From contig NC_045128.1 of NCBI RefSeq assembly GCF_007655135.1, positions 40,251,885 through 40,315,884 of the forward strand: a stretch of 64,000 nucleotides of DNA. Reading direction: 5' to 3'. Under the pieces are notes generated by a model. The model did no database searches, was not told where the DNA came from, and worked only from the letters and a program-made list of their open reading frames with translations. The stretch comes from Punica granatum (taxonomy: Eukaryota > Streptophyta > Magnoliopsida > Myrtales > Lythraceae). Each line of letters opens with the position of its first letter. The stretch's first letter is position 1. Below are positions 1 to 10,383 of this stretch, in pieces. Made by a program: the position numbers and the translations under genes.

Positions 1-468
1 TCGCATCCATTGGGTGCATTATTGGTCGGTTGGTGCAAGATGCATAGTGCATGACCTCTCTCTCCCTCTCTCTTTTTGAAAGATATCAAAAAAAGAACAG
101 AAAAGGGAAGGGAAACTTTTCCTGGATCAGAACAGCATGATAACCCAATAATTTAAAGGGTCACTACTACAAGAAAAATTGATGAAATTCGTAGTAGAAA
201 ATCTATGTAACCATGACTCCATCAATACTCAATAGTAAGGAGATGTGCAACCGGAAAAAAACACATCAGTGCCCAGCAGGGAGAGGTGGCGTGTTTACTT
301 TGTACGCTTCCCTGTCCGTAATCGAGGGAAAAAATTTGCAAGAGCCACGAGCTAGTGCAATATTCAGAGCAGTGACCGAGATTTTACAAAATGTACCGGA
401 TAGGAGTGAGAGCGGGCTGGGCTGCCAGCAGAGCACATGAGCGTAGTTCTAGTTCATAAGGTAACACT

Positions 469-1596
469 TCACTCTTCCAAAGTCGATTCCATTGTCTGGA
501 CTGATGGAGCTGTGACCACCGTTAAGGTAAGGTCTGGAGAATTCGAGTCGCCTGCCCTCTCACGAATTTCCCGGTATTCTTGGCATAATGCACACAGATG
601 GCAGAAAAAATGAGTAACAAAGTCCCCACAAGGCGCCTCCTGCAAACATCAGCAGATAAAGATTGCCGTTAGATCATCCTTTTCTTTTTGGTTTCAGACG
701 TTGCCTTCAGTACCCCCCCCTTTCTTTTTTTTTTTTAAGGTTTTCTTGCATGGATAGTGCATTTTAAGTTCCCTTTTCCTCACAGTTGGACAAAAACATA
801 TCTTTTGAAGAGCTACATGAGTCAACTTATTACCGCATCCTATACGTTCTGCTTTTCAAGATGAAGACGAAAAACCAGACGTATACTGCACTTGCTTAAA
901 AGTATCATACCTCCAAGTTATATTTCGACCTCAGGGTTCGGCGATACCCACAAGCATAACAAGCCACGAAGCAACCTGGTAGCCCCAAGAAGAGGCCGTC
1001 CGTCGCCAAGCAGCAGATAGTATTAACGAGGCTCCACAGGAGAAAGTGGGTAGTGCAGGAACCCATGTAAGTTCCCGATCCGAGAAACTCTGCATTCTTT
1101 CCAAACAAATAGCAGGGGCAAAAAAGACCTACACAACCTGCACAAGCAGAAAATCCCATTAGCTAAAACCAGCATTACATGGAATTCTTGACTCGTAAAA
1201 GGAATGTAGCCAAAATTCCGGTACAAATTAACAAGTTTCACTACTTGAGGACTGGCTGAATTATGTAGAGACCAGATGGTCCAATTTAAAATCATCAAAC
1301 TAATCTAATAATAACATGCCAAAATCACATAGAAAAGTTCTTCCTCTTAACTCAAGTGGCACCTTCATAAAGTTTTCCTCCAGAAAAATCAAGGTCTCAG
1401 TCAGGGCTCAGAGTAGCATACAGCTCTGCATGTCATCGAAGCAAGCACAGATCCCAGAAGACCACCGAGTGGGATTTGCCCCCGCGGGCCCATTTTCAAC
1501 GGGGACTGCACTGTTTGGAACAACCTCATCTGGGTCTTTATCAGACTGCCCCAATGGGATGTAAGGAGGCGGCACATAACTGCCCTGGCTTTTCAT
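469..1596 (-). CDS. PLAC8 / cell number regulator-like membrane protein
   Basis: Three coding exons on the minus strand (1596-1422, 1137-911, 639-469) join in frame to give 190 residues; all junctions are GT..AG. The protein has a Pro-rich N-terminus ([14 protein letters not shown]), then the PLAC8 core: [29 protein letters not shown] across the first junction, a hydrophobic segment ([12 protein letters not shown]), [12 protein letters not shown] and a final exon [28 protein letters not shown]. The CCxxxxCPC motif and the later Cys/His cluster are family hallmarks. Plant PLAC8 members include cell-number regulators and plasma-membrane cadmium or calcium transport factors; which role this one has cannot be read from sequence. 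The ATG at 1596 is the only in-frame one after an upstream stop. A non-coding first exon probably lies near 2632-2720, with donor CAG|GTACCT. Identity of the family is firm; substrate is unknown. Confidence 0.9.
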
Positions 1597-2631
1597 TTTT
1601 GGTCCTGCTCCAATATTTTGATTCTCTTCGCTCTAAACTTTTCTTTCTTGGATCTCAAACAGCAATCCTTCAGAAGCTTTGCAGCAGAATTGATAGAACA
1701 AAGATGTTAAATCTTGTCTGATAATGAAATCCCTCATACACGTCGCTCATGGGATTACAAACAGGAAAAGTATTCTAACTCAGAATATGACGAAGCTATA
1801 GAAGTACTCCATCTAGATTAAATAACTTATTTCCTTTAATCGAAAACAGCAGAGAAGACGCATGGGGTCCTCACAATTCACATCCTTATGACGTAATAAA
1901 CATGCAAAAGAACACTCATTGTCGCATGTTAAATATCTAAGAAATCCCTGAGATTGATTTTGAAAGTTCCCTAGACGATCTGATATTTGCTTAATGAGGG
2001 GCTTCTATGGTCGCTTCAAGTGATTTTACTTGTAGGTCCAGAGCCATCAGATCAACTGTTCCCGATCCTCGGCCCACCCCTTAGAGTCATCATATCCCGG
2101 CCCTTGGATCATGCAAGTAATGCTCGTCTAACTCTATGAAATAAGCTCATCTCCACAAAAAATATAAAAATATATCTAAGTTAATTCTCTATGAAATAAT
2201 GGTCAAGTTATTAAAAATCAAGCCTCTAACTCTGCAAGCAACGAACCATCTTAGCTCAAGATTCAGAACGCCGAGACAAAATTCAAACTTCAATTTAGGG
2301 TTTCAGGTGCCCAACATATCTATAATCAAAGACTTAAGTACTGATCAAGATCATCAGGACTGGAAACTAACCCGAAATACCTCGATGGATAGCTAATAAC
2401 ATCAGTATGCTGAGATTTTTCCACTTCCCATGAATCCTGTCGGACGAATCAAACGGAACACAAACGCAGACATTGTCCCATGAACCGAATGAACGTGGAA
2501 AGTTTCCGTTGGCAATAACGAGACTGGGAAAATGATCCGCTAACGCAAATTTAATGATAAATCAAGAAATAACGTTAACAACACGATTGCCCCAGCTGAC
2601 GATTTTGATCGAAATTTGAGATCAGAGGTAC

Positions 2632-2720
2632 CTGTTGCTGGGGTTCCGAGGAAATTAAGGATCTTTGCCCACCTGGCCTGGCTGGAGCTTGAAGAGGCGA
2701 GCTTCTGATACAATTACACA
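2632..2720 (-). other. Probable 5' UTR exon of the PLAC8 gene
   Basis: On the minus strand a strong donor (CAACAG|GTACCTC) sits at 2632, about 1 kb upstream of the first coding ATG of the PLAC8 gene. No coding potential accompanies it, so I infer a non-coding leader exon. The upstream limit is a guess. Confidence 0.4.
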
Positions 2721-3193
2721 GTTGACTGTTGAGCCCCTTCTACAAGAGCCGGGGCTGTGTCTTTTAGGCTGTCTGGGCCTATCTGAGCCTCTTGAAGATG
2801 GGCTATTCGGGCCAGTGGAGATACTGGTTTTGGGCTATTCGGGTCTATTCCGTGAGAGTTCATTTTGCGTTTCACTTTTTTCCTTTTCCTTTTTCTTTTT
2901 CTTTTACTATTGGGATGAAAATCAATAATGTACATATAGTATATTAATGGAAAATTAGTACATTTGTTATAATAAATGTTCCAATGTAAATAATTTTCTA
3001 AATAATAGATATTATCAAATTTAAATTTTATTCTTCAAGAAATGTTTTGTACAAAAAGATCTTAAAAGTTTTCAATCGCAATTATATAATACAAGTGTTG
3101 TAATAAAAATTTTTGCTCTAAATCATTTGTATTCCTATATATATATATATATATAGATGTTTTAAGTAGTTTTTGCTTATGGTAGTTGTTTAT

Positions 3194-3717
3194 TATTAAA
3201 TTTTCAATTGACTTATTCGGGCTTAAAATCATTTTCACTTAAAAACTCAAACAGTTAAATGATTGAACCCAAGTTTCATATAAATTCAATTCTCTCTCTT
3301 GATTTATCTTATGTGGGAATTTTACTTTTTACTCTTCAACACCCATCTTCACATGTAACATGTGGTCTTTTTTATTTTTCAATTGCCTACATTTTGTCAC
3401 GTGCCCTTAATCACCCTCTCTCAACAACTGATTTCGAGTCAGATTCTTCTTCCATATTTGGACAATGAGTGACTTACAGGAGGCGCACATTTGGTTGCTC
3501 TCAATAGTGAGCTTGGTATGGCACGAGTACGCACGAATGCGTTAAACCATGGCTCAGATATCATATTAAATTTTTATTTGGCTTATGCGGGCTCAAACCC
3601 ATTTTCACTAAAAAACTCAAGCTGTTAAGTGGTGGTACTCAATGCTCATATAAACTTAATTTTTTCTCTTGATTTGTCTGATATGGATTTTTCTTTTCTT
3701 TTTTTAACTCCTCAACA
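3194..3717 (-). mobile_element. TRIM-like miniature LTR retroelement
   Basis: Two direct repeats (3194-3342, 149 bp; 3564-3717, 154 bp) are diverged copies of one sequence. Read on the minus strand each begins TGTTGA and ends TTTAATA. Between them is a 221-bp non-coding spacer. Directly after the 5' repeat (minus sense, 3563-3547) is TGATATCTGAGCCATGG, close to the initiator-Met tRNA primer-binding site TGGTATCAGAGCC known for plant retroelements. A short purine-rich tract (GAAGATGGG) abuts the other repeat. The element is flanked by a perfect 5-bp duplication TTTAT (3189-3193 and 3718-3722). Size and structure fit a terminal-repeat retrotransposon in miniature, which needs outside enzymes to move. 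The repeats differ by many substitutions and small indels, so insertion is old. It ends in TA rather than the usual CA. Confidence 0.85.
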
Positions 3718-4075
3718 TTTATGACCATGATTTTCATCATAAATCCCAAAAAAAAGGGGAAAAAAGTGGAGACAAGTGACATGAGTTAGTGACACACTTC
3801 TCTACTTCAATTCTCATTAGTGAAATTTAATTTTTATATTTTGTTTCCTATTAGTATTCCCCGTTTTTTACTAGATAAGCTCATGAACAATTCCTTGCAA
3901 AAGAAGAAAAATGAATTGAAAGGAATCTGTAAATCAAATAGTAACGAACCTTGCATGGTGTATCTCTTTATTAATTTATTTCATGGATATATTAGAGTAA
4001 CACACAAGCGTACACGCATGGTTCCCGGTACATATCACTGGCATTGGTAATTCTGACGGACTAGGCCCGATTACA

Positions 4076-4381
4076 TCAAAAGACCATTGTTATGTTATTT
4101 AAAAGTACCATTGCTTGGCTGACAAGCCCCACGAACAAAAACCCGCCACCAATTGTTAATTTCACATTCATTCCATCAGGAATAGAGTTGTTGAGGCCTG
4201 ACACTACAATGCCGGAATGCTCGACGTCTGCAATGGTCGTAATATTCACCTTGTTGTCGTCGATAGGGACACGCTACCTTGTACCAGATGAGTCGGAGTG
4301 AGTAGGCAAGGCGGTCGCAACGAGGAAGAGTGCAACGAGGAAGAGGGCAACGTGCATGAAGGAGATTTCAGAGCCGGCCAT
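4076..4381 (-). pseudogene. Small secreted-peptide-like reading frame interrupted by TAG
   Basis: The ATG at 4381 lies in good plant context (GTCGCAATGGCC). It opens a typical signal peptide (MAGSEISFMHVALFLVALF then LVATALPTHS). After 35 residues the frame meets TAG at 4274-4276, then stays open to TGA at 4076-4078, ending about 101 residues long if the TAG is ignored. The downstream part (IVVSGLNNSIPDGMNVKL) does not match a family I can name with confidence; a distant likeness to secreted S1/self-incompatibility-homologue peptides is only a guess. A consensus donor (CAAG|GTAGCG) overlaps the stop, so splicing to an unseen exon is possible. Most likely it is a decayed or spliced small secreted protein gene. 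Confidence 0.35.
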
Positions 4382-4436
4382 TGCGACTTTGTGGTGATAT
4401 TGGATCTCGTGAATGAAATATGAAGGTTTAGAGTTA

Positions 4437-4452
4437 GGGGGGGGGGGGGGGG
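4437..4452. repeat. Homopolymer run of 16 G
   Basis: Sixteen consecutive G, about 56 bp upstream of the small secreted-peptide ATG (C-run on its coding strand). Such runs are unstable and error-prone in assemblies. Confidence 0.9.
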
Positions 4453-6640
4453 CGTTTAGATCACTGTCCCGTAGATTTTTCACCTACTTTACGTCTTTTG
4501 GCGGGAAAGTGATTCTCGAAAAGGTTTTTCTTGGGTTAACATTTTAAGAGTGTGGTTAATATTATCTGGGAAATATTTTACGGTCGAAACACTTGGTATT
4601 ATCAATTACGACCGTAGATCCCGCATCTTATCTCTATAAAAATAAATCATATATTATATTATCACCCATATCTCCCATAATTCAATATACTTACCGAACA
4701 CAATAATCTTACTTTCCGATCTTTAATCCACTTAAAATGATTCCCTAGTTAAATTTTCCATGTGAGCTTCATATTTCCCGTAATCTAATAATCGGCGAAC
4801 CAAATGGTCCCCAAATGATTCTTTGCTTTCTTTTACATTGAGAAGGTTTCTCTTTTATAGATTTCTTTTCGATTATAATGGAGACTCGTGAACCCAATAC
4901 AATGAAATAAAATATGATAGCTAATAAAGAGATATCGATAGTTCTACCATGAAAATCAAATCCGCAACTTCTTGACGCGTTGCACCTCTTTCTCTTTGAT
5001 TTTCTTTTTCTTAGTCAATAAATACTCATATATTCTTTTGTGGATATAACCCCATAAATGGGATTGAGCTAACTCTGCCAAACAATCTATTTTTGCCATA
5101 GCTGGAGTCAACTTCTGCAAGATATTTATTGGGAAATCTTCGACAAGAAGAGGGATAATGGACTGTTGAGACGGGGCAAGGAAAGGGAAGAGGAATCAAA
5201 TTCCAAGAATAATGACACCCGATCGAATGAGGATAAGGGGAATTGAAGGAAATTGGTGAATGAGGTAATGAAGAAGAGAGATTGCATGCCATTGCCACTT
5301 CTATCCGCTTGCTGGAAAGCTACAACTGAAATTGATTGGGGCCAATATTGCAACTGCAAAAGCATATGCTAAATGTTCCAAAAGGGGGCAATTGAGCGGC
5401 AGATAGCGATAGCTACAACATTCTCTTCGTCCCTCAAGCCTCTGCACTCTGCTCTCAAGCACATGTTCATTTTTCCTTCATTCCTTCTTTTATTGGATAA
5501 AAATATAAACACGCACCGCAAGTAAATTTCATTTAGTTTGTCAATTGTATTACGCGTAATGGTCATTCTTTACTATTTCTCTGAATTTTGTTTCCCGAAT
5601 TTCATGTTCCCGAAGCATCCACTGTTCTTTTGGTCTAATTTTTCTCTCTTCGTAATTGCCCGTGTAATTGTACTGGGATCGATGAAAAACTCGTTAGATT
5701 AGTATGGACGTATAACTAATCGACCTCGTGAACATGCAAAAACCAGCTATCGAGTCCGCCATCTCCGAAGCATATGTAATGTAATGTATGGAATCTGACT
5801 GCGATTCCTTCGACTTTCAATAAAAGCAACGTGCAAGGGGGAGGTTTTGTTTTATCGTAAACATATAATTTTGCTTAGGTCAAAGGCCACCGTGTCTCTG
5901 AGTACTTGCAAGCTGTGTTTCCGTACAAGAATAAACAATATCATAACTTATACTTGACCATACATATGTATGTATGGATAGTATCAGATAAAAAAATTAT
6001 ACTACTAATTAGAATAATTTACTCAATTAGTAATTACTATTCCTCGGTAGAGTGATTTATGCGAGAAAATAAAAAAAAAAATTAATCTCAATTGAGGATT
6101 TAATGAACTCATGCCCGTAGAATATGGAATCTTGGTGATGAAGAGATAGATTCGGATTGGCCACAATTGCACATATTGGTCATGGCAGATTCCTTGTAGG
6201 CTCAGTTTTTCACATATACCCGGCACGACAACACAACATAGAATTCTCACAAAATGTTCAGATTCGATTTACAGGAAAAAGAAATTAATTAATTCATGTT
6301 CATTCCGGGAATCTATTTAGCTTAATTCTTTTTACCGAACCTGAAAATCCTGAGAAAACTTGAAGTAGTATTTAACTATTTATAATGAAGCTGGTTATTA
6401 ATTTATAATTAGAAGGGAAATTGTGAAGGAACATACATATATACGAGACTTTATGAGAAAGGACATGAAGTTACCCCTGACATAAGCTACGTATACGTAC
6501 ATACAAGGTTTATCCTTGTATATGTTGAGGTTGTCTATTGCCTACGTACGCAAAAACAGAAGCAACTTTTTATAACTAAGAAAAGAAGAAAGAATAGTGC
6601 AATGCAAGGAATAGAATAGAACAGAACAGAATAAAAGACA
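4453..6640. other. Gene-free spacer upstream of HIPP
   Basis: AT-rich DNA with only short, low-quality reading frames in both strands. I see no family resemblance, RNA gene or bounded repeat in it. Confidence 0.6.
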
Positions 6641-6644
6641 GGAG

Positions 6645-6656
6645 AATATATATTAG
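6645..6656 (+). promoter_or_regulatory. Possible TATA box of the HIPP gene
   Basis: An AATATATATTAG motif lies about 65-75 bp before the HIPP start codon, in the position expected for a TATA box with a short leader. Supported by position and composition only. Confidence 0.35.
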
Positions 6657-6718
6657 ACATCAGAAGAAGCAGTAGCTGAAAACGAAGCTAGCATTGCACG
6701 TCCTCTGCCGTGTCCATC

Positions 6719-7490
6719 ATGTTCGGTTGGCGTTCCAGCAAGACGGAGATCTCCGATGCATTGTCTGTAAGTGTGCTTTGTATGTTCTTCCTTAATGGAA
6801 CTGCTTATCATTAATATTAATTTATGTGTCTAATTCTCGATGATATATATGTGTACAGATCGTGGAGCTGCTGGTGCATATGGATTGTGAGGGCTGCGAG
6901 AAGCGGATTCGAAGAGCAATCTCTAAAATAGAAGGCAAGATTGATTAGTCGAGACCTTGAACTGCATTTTCCATGGGAATTCTAAACAAGCCTCCTTCAT
7001 TGGCTCTGTTAGCTTCCATCTTACTAGATAAATTTTCATGTTCATACTTCATATATAGCTCTGTAAAAGACTTTTCCTATATATGTCGAACTCCGACTTT
7101 CATCGCCCGCCAAAGATCTCTGTAAAACGTTCTCGAATCTACATGTGCCCGATTGCTTGAAACATTGCAGGCGTGGATACTGTGGAGGTGGACATGAATC
7201 AACAGAAGGTGACAGTCACGGGGTATGTGGACCAGCGACACGTGCTGAAAGTCGTGAGGAGAGCCGGGAGGAAGGCCGAGTTCTGGCCTTACCCTTATGA
7301 CAGCGAGTACTACCCCTACGCGGCGCAGTACCTAGACGAGTCTACCTTCTCGTCCACCTACAACTACTACCGCCACGGCTTCAACGAGAGCGTCCATGGG
7401 TACTTTCCCGACCAAGCATATTCCACTGTCAGTGACGAGACTGTCTTCCTCTTCAGCGACGATAACGTCCATGCCTGTAGTATCATGTGA
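6719..7490 (+). CDS. Heavy metal-associated isoprenylated plant protein (HIPP)
   Basis: Three exons (6719-6766, 6859-6934, 7171-7490) encode 147 residues. An HMA fold starts at residue 17 (IVELLVHMDCEGCEKRIRRA), with metal-binding Cys26 and Cys29. The middle is YVDQRHVLKVVRRAGRKAEF, followed by a Tyr-rich region (EYYPYAAQYLDESTFSSTYN). The last four residues, CSIM, form a CaaX box with the farnesylation Cys at 144. HIPPs bind soft metals such as Cu, Zn or Cd and attach to membranes through the isoprenyl group; members respond to metals, drought and cold. Intron 1 is GT-AG. Intron 2 must use a GC donor (GAAG|GCAAGA), because any GT further on lies beyond an in-frame TAG. The closest Arabidopsis relatives by my recollection are the HIPP28/30/45 type. 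Family assignment is firm. Confidence 0.95.
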
Positions 7491-7504
7491 CATTTACTGA
7501 ACAT

Positions 7505-7531
<27 letters not shown>
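7505..7531. repeat. (TA)n microsatellite
   Basis: About 13 TA units directly downstream of the HIPP stop codon, in its presumed 3' UTR. Confidence 0.9.
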
Positions 7532-7536
<5 letters not shown>

Positions 7537-8071
7537 CTACGATTTCATGACACGAGTATACTCCCAACTATTAGTACAATATGTCCTATATGTGTTGCAA
7601 TGAAGACAGATGAAGAGTTAATGATGATAATTATGAATGCGGTTTGGTTTGGCGGACAAATTAAAACCGATGTTGCTTCAGTAATTTCGTAACAAATCCA
7701 TCATCGATCGACTTGCTAGCCCCTGCAACGTTGTACGATTTGTGAAGCCATTAATTCTTCAAGAATCCGATCGCGCCAGTTACAAGGCTCCATATGAAAA
7801 CACGTAAGTTGCAAATTAATGGCAGCTTCGTATGAACTGTAAAGGGCAATTACAAACTACAGGGTGCTGCTTATTGGTTATTACCGAAATTTAGGGCCTA
7901 AATCGGTTAAGATAAAAGTATAGGGAGCGAAATGTAATTTTACTCCCGGGTAGGTAGACGGGCGGTGGTTGGTTGAAGCGGGGCGCTAATCAGTCGGAGC
8001 TTTCCGTCAATGAGCATAAGCTCTTCAACTCAACGGGTCTCACCTCTGAACAACCATCTCCGGCCAACGAG

Positions 8072-9378
8072 ATGGCGCTGTACTCGACGGCGATGGAGGC
8101 GGTAGAAGCGTACACGGGGCTGTCCCCGATGGCGTTCTTCACGATCCTCGCCATGATGGTCGTCACGTACAGGATTGTCTGCACCATGTTCGTTCACCCC
8201 GAGGATCACAGCACTTCTGCGTCTAAGGCGGTGGACCCGTCCGCCAGCTTCCAACCGCCCGCGGAGCCGGTTCAGCTGGGAGACGTGACGGAGGAGCAGC
8301 TGCGAGCTTACGACGGCTCTGACCCGACCAAGCCCCTCCTCATGGCTATCAAGGGCCAGATCTACGACGTGTCCCGCGGAAGGTATTCTATGCATTTCCC
8401 ACTGCAATTTATATCTGTAGAAGAGGAAATTGTCTCCATTCTCCTGAGCCATGGGTGCTAATTTTGCTGGCTGTTTTGCTAATTTTTCTGTTCATATGAA
8501 TGCTTGAGTAATGTCTGGAAGGTCAAGATTTGGATTCACGTTAGCATTTCTTCCATTCATGTTTCGATTGCATCATGTAACCTAACCAAATCGAACAAAG
8601 CATTACCAAATATCAAGTTCCCTCTAACTTATTCATGTATCTTGGTCGGTTGGGGTCATGTTAGCGAGTTCTAATCCGAAACTTGGTTTATGTTGTGAAG
8701 ATGGAAAACACTTTCCTAGAGATTACATCTAAAGGATTTTCGTGTTGAAGGTTTGTGTTTTGACATGGTTATGGCCCCGTGGGTATAAGAATTTGACTTC
8801 CCCTAGTGTCTAGTTGTTCCAACTTCTTGATGAGCAGAATGTTGCTTCCCCGACACCGAGACTTGTTCGAAAATTTGCTTGACTGCTGTGTTTAGAATAG
8901 GACATGCGAGCTATTTGAAGCAGAAATAGGAAAATTCCAATAATTTCGGGAAACTGAAGTATAATTTGATGCCCATTATCCATTGAACCTGCTTGACTTC
9001 TCTGCTTTCTTTTTCATTTCAAACTTCGGGGTTCTCTGATAGTTACCAATCCCAAAAGTGAACCGGTCCTAATTCTTGTTCATACCTGCTGATCAAAAGG
9101 CTGAGCTAGCTAATAGCATGAATCAAAAAATGGATTTTAACAGCGTGACATGATGACCTGACAATGTATCATTGTGCAGGATGTTCTATGGTCCTGGCGG
9201 ACCATATGCGATGTTCGCTGGAAGGGATGCAAGCAGGGCTTTGGCCTTAATGTCTTTTGATCCTAAAGACCTTACAGGGAACATCGAAGGCCTGAGTGAG
9301 TCCGAGCTTGAAGTATTACAGGACTGGGAGTACAAGTTCATGGAGAAATATGTGAAGGTTGGGCAGCTCATCCCTTGA
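8072..9378 (+). CDS. MSBP: Membrane steroid-binding protein (MAPR / cytochrome b5-like)
   Basis: Two exons (8072-8382, 9180-9378) encode 169 residues. The start at 8072 (MALYSTAMEAVEAYTGLSP) is preferred over an in-frame ATG 99 bp upstream because MSBPs begin this way, with AYTGLSP just before the single membrane helix (AFFTILAMMVVTYRIV). A Ser/Pro linker leads to the cytochrome b5-like heme/steroid-binding domain: LRAYDGSDPTKPLLMAIKG, IYDVSRGRMFYGPGGPYAMF, GRDASRALALMSFDPKDLTG and EVLQDWEYKFMEKYVKVGQL. The exon junction falls before MFYGPGG. Plant MSBPs sit in the plasma membrane or ER, bind progesterone and brassinosteroids, modulate BAK1, and scaffold monolignol P450s. The protein stops at TGA (9376-9378), shorter than the ~220 residues usual for MSBP1, and an acidic tail follows in the same frame up to 9450. 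See findings. Confidence 0.93.
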
Positions 9379-9450
9379 GGAGCTAGAACTCACGTCGAGG
9401 ACAAAGTTCAAGAGAATAAGAACCAAGAAGAAGATGCCGGACCAAAGTAA
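9379..9450 (+). other. In-frame acidic tail after the MSBP stop codon
   Basis: Twenty-three open codons follow the MSBP TGA in the same frame and end at TAA (9448-9450). They read HVEDKVQENKNQEEDAGPK after four less typical residues (GART). Acidic, Glu/Lys-rich tails are normal at this position in MSBPs, so this is probably former (or read-through) coding sequence. It is not included in the CDS. Confidence 0.55.
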
Positions 9451-10383
9451 AATCAAACCAGACGCTCTGTACTTCTTCACACTTGTCTGATGTCCTCAAT
9501 AGCATGAGTGACTGCCTAAATTTGTAGACTAGATAACGGTCTCATTGTTTAGAAATGTCATTTGGTTGCCATAAAGTTTCCTATGAAAAAATACAGCTAC
9601 CGAATCAGGGAAATATTCCGACTTTGTCAGATAGCATGTTCGCCAAGATCAGCTGATGAGAGAAAGGGAGACAGAAGGCAGCCCGATTCTCTCATCTGGC
9701 GAGTTGAACGCCTTTGTATACTCTTAGAAGGATTGTTAGCAAACTACGGGGTTTACGTGAAATCATATATGCAGTACGGTTAGTAGACATAAAGAACGCT
9801 GCAATATTCTACCGCCTACTTTGAAGACGAGTACTCCTCAATGCAATGGCGGTAGTTGTACTTCCATTCAATCTCTCCTTACATATGTCTAATGATTGCA
9901 GTGAATAATATGTTTTGATCTTCGGAGAAACCGTTTGGTCTTTGGTTTTCCAGTTACTATGCAACCCGAGCTTGACCTCTGCTCCTGATAAAATAGACTT
10001 CTCGGATAGATTTGCCATTCACGGTTTATTATGATTGAACTACTAAAATTCATCAATTCTCTCAAACCAAATTAAAGAATGCAAAGATTTGAAATCAGAA
10101 TTGACCAACCATGACCACTTCTTGCGTATTGGCTTTCTGTTTATAACTCGTAAATGATCAATTCTAATACCCAATCACACGTGCACAATTTGTTTCATAA
10201 GAAGCCTTCTATCCCCCTAGACAACCATAACACCTCAGAAAATGCAAGAACAATTGATTGCAAGATTCGATTTCTCTATCTCAACAAAGCTGTTGTTACT
10301 CTGCCAAGCGTCAGAAATAGTAAAGGAAGCTGCTACTCAAAACTGAGTGTGAGACATTCTGGATTTTGCGAAGCAGGCCCATT
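9451..10383. other. Spacer between convergent MSBP and GrpE genes
   Basis: The two genes converge here, so this stretch holds both 3' UTRs. No further gene, RNA or repeat is evident. Confidence 0.6.

Noticed and set aside
5026..5365. Overlapping 79-90 residue minus-strand frames
   Set aside because: Ser/Pro-rich, no family likeness, no gene structure around them.
7973..8071. Upstream in-frame start for the steroid-binding protein
   Set aside because: The extra 33 residues do not resemble MSBP N-termini; the start at 8072 gives the conserved one.
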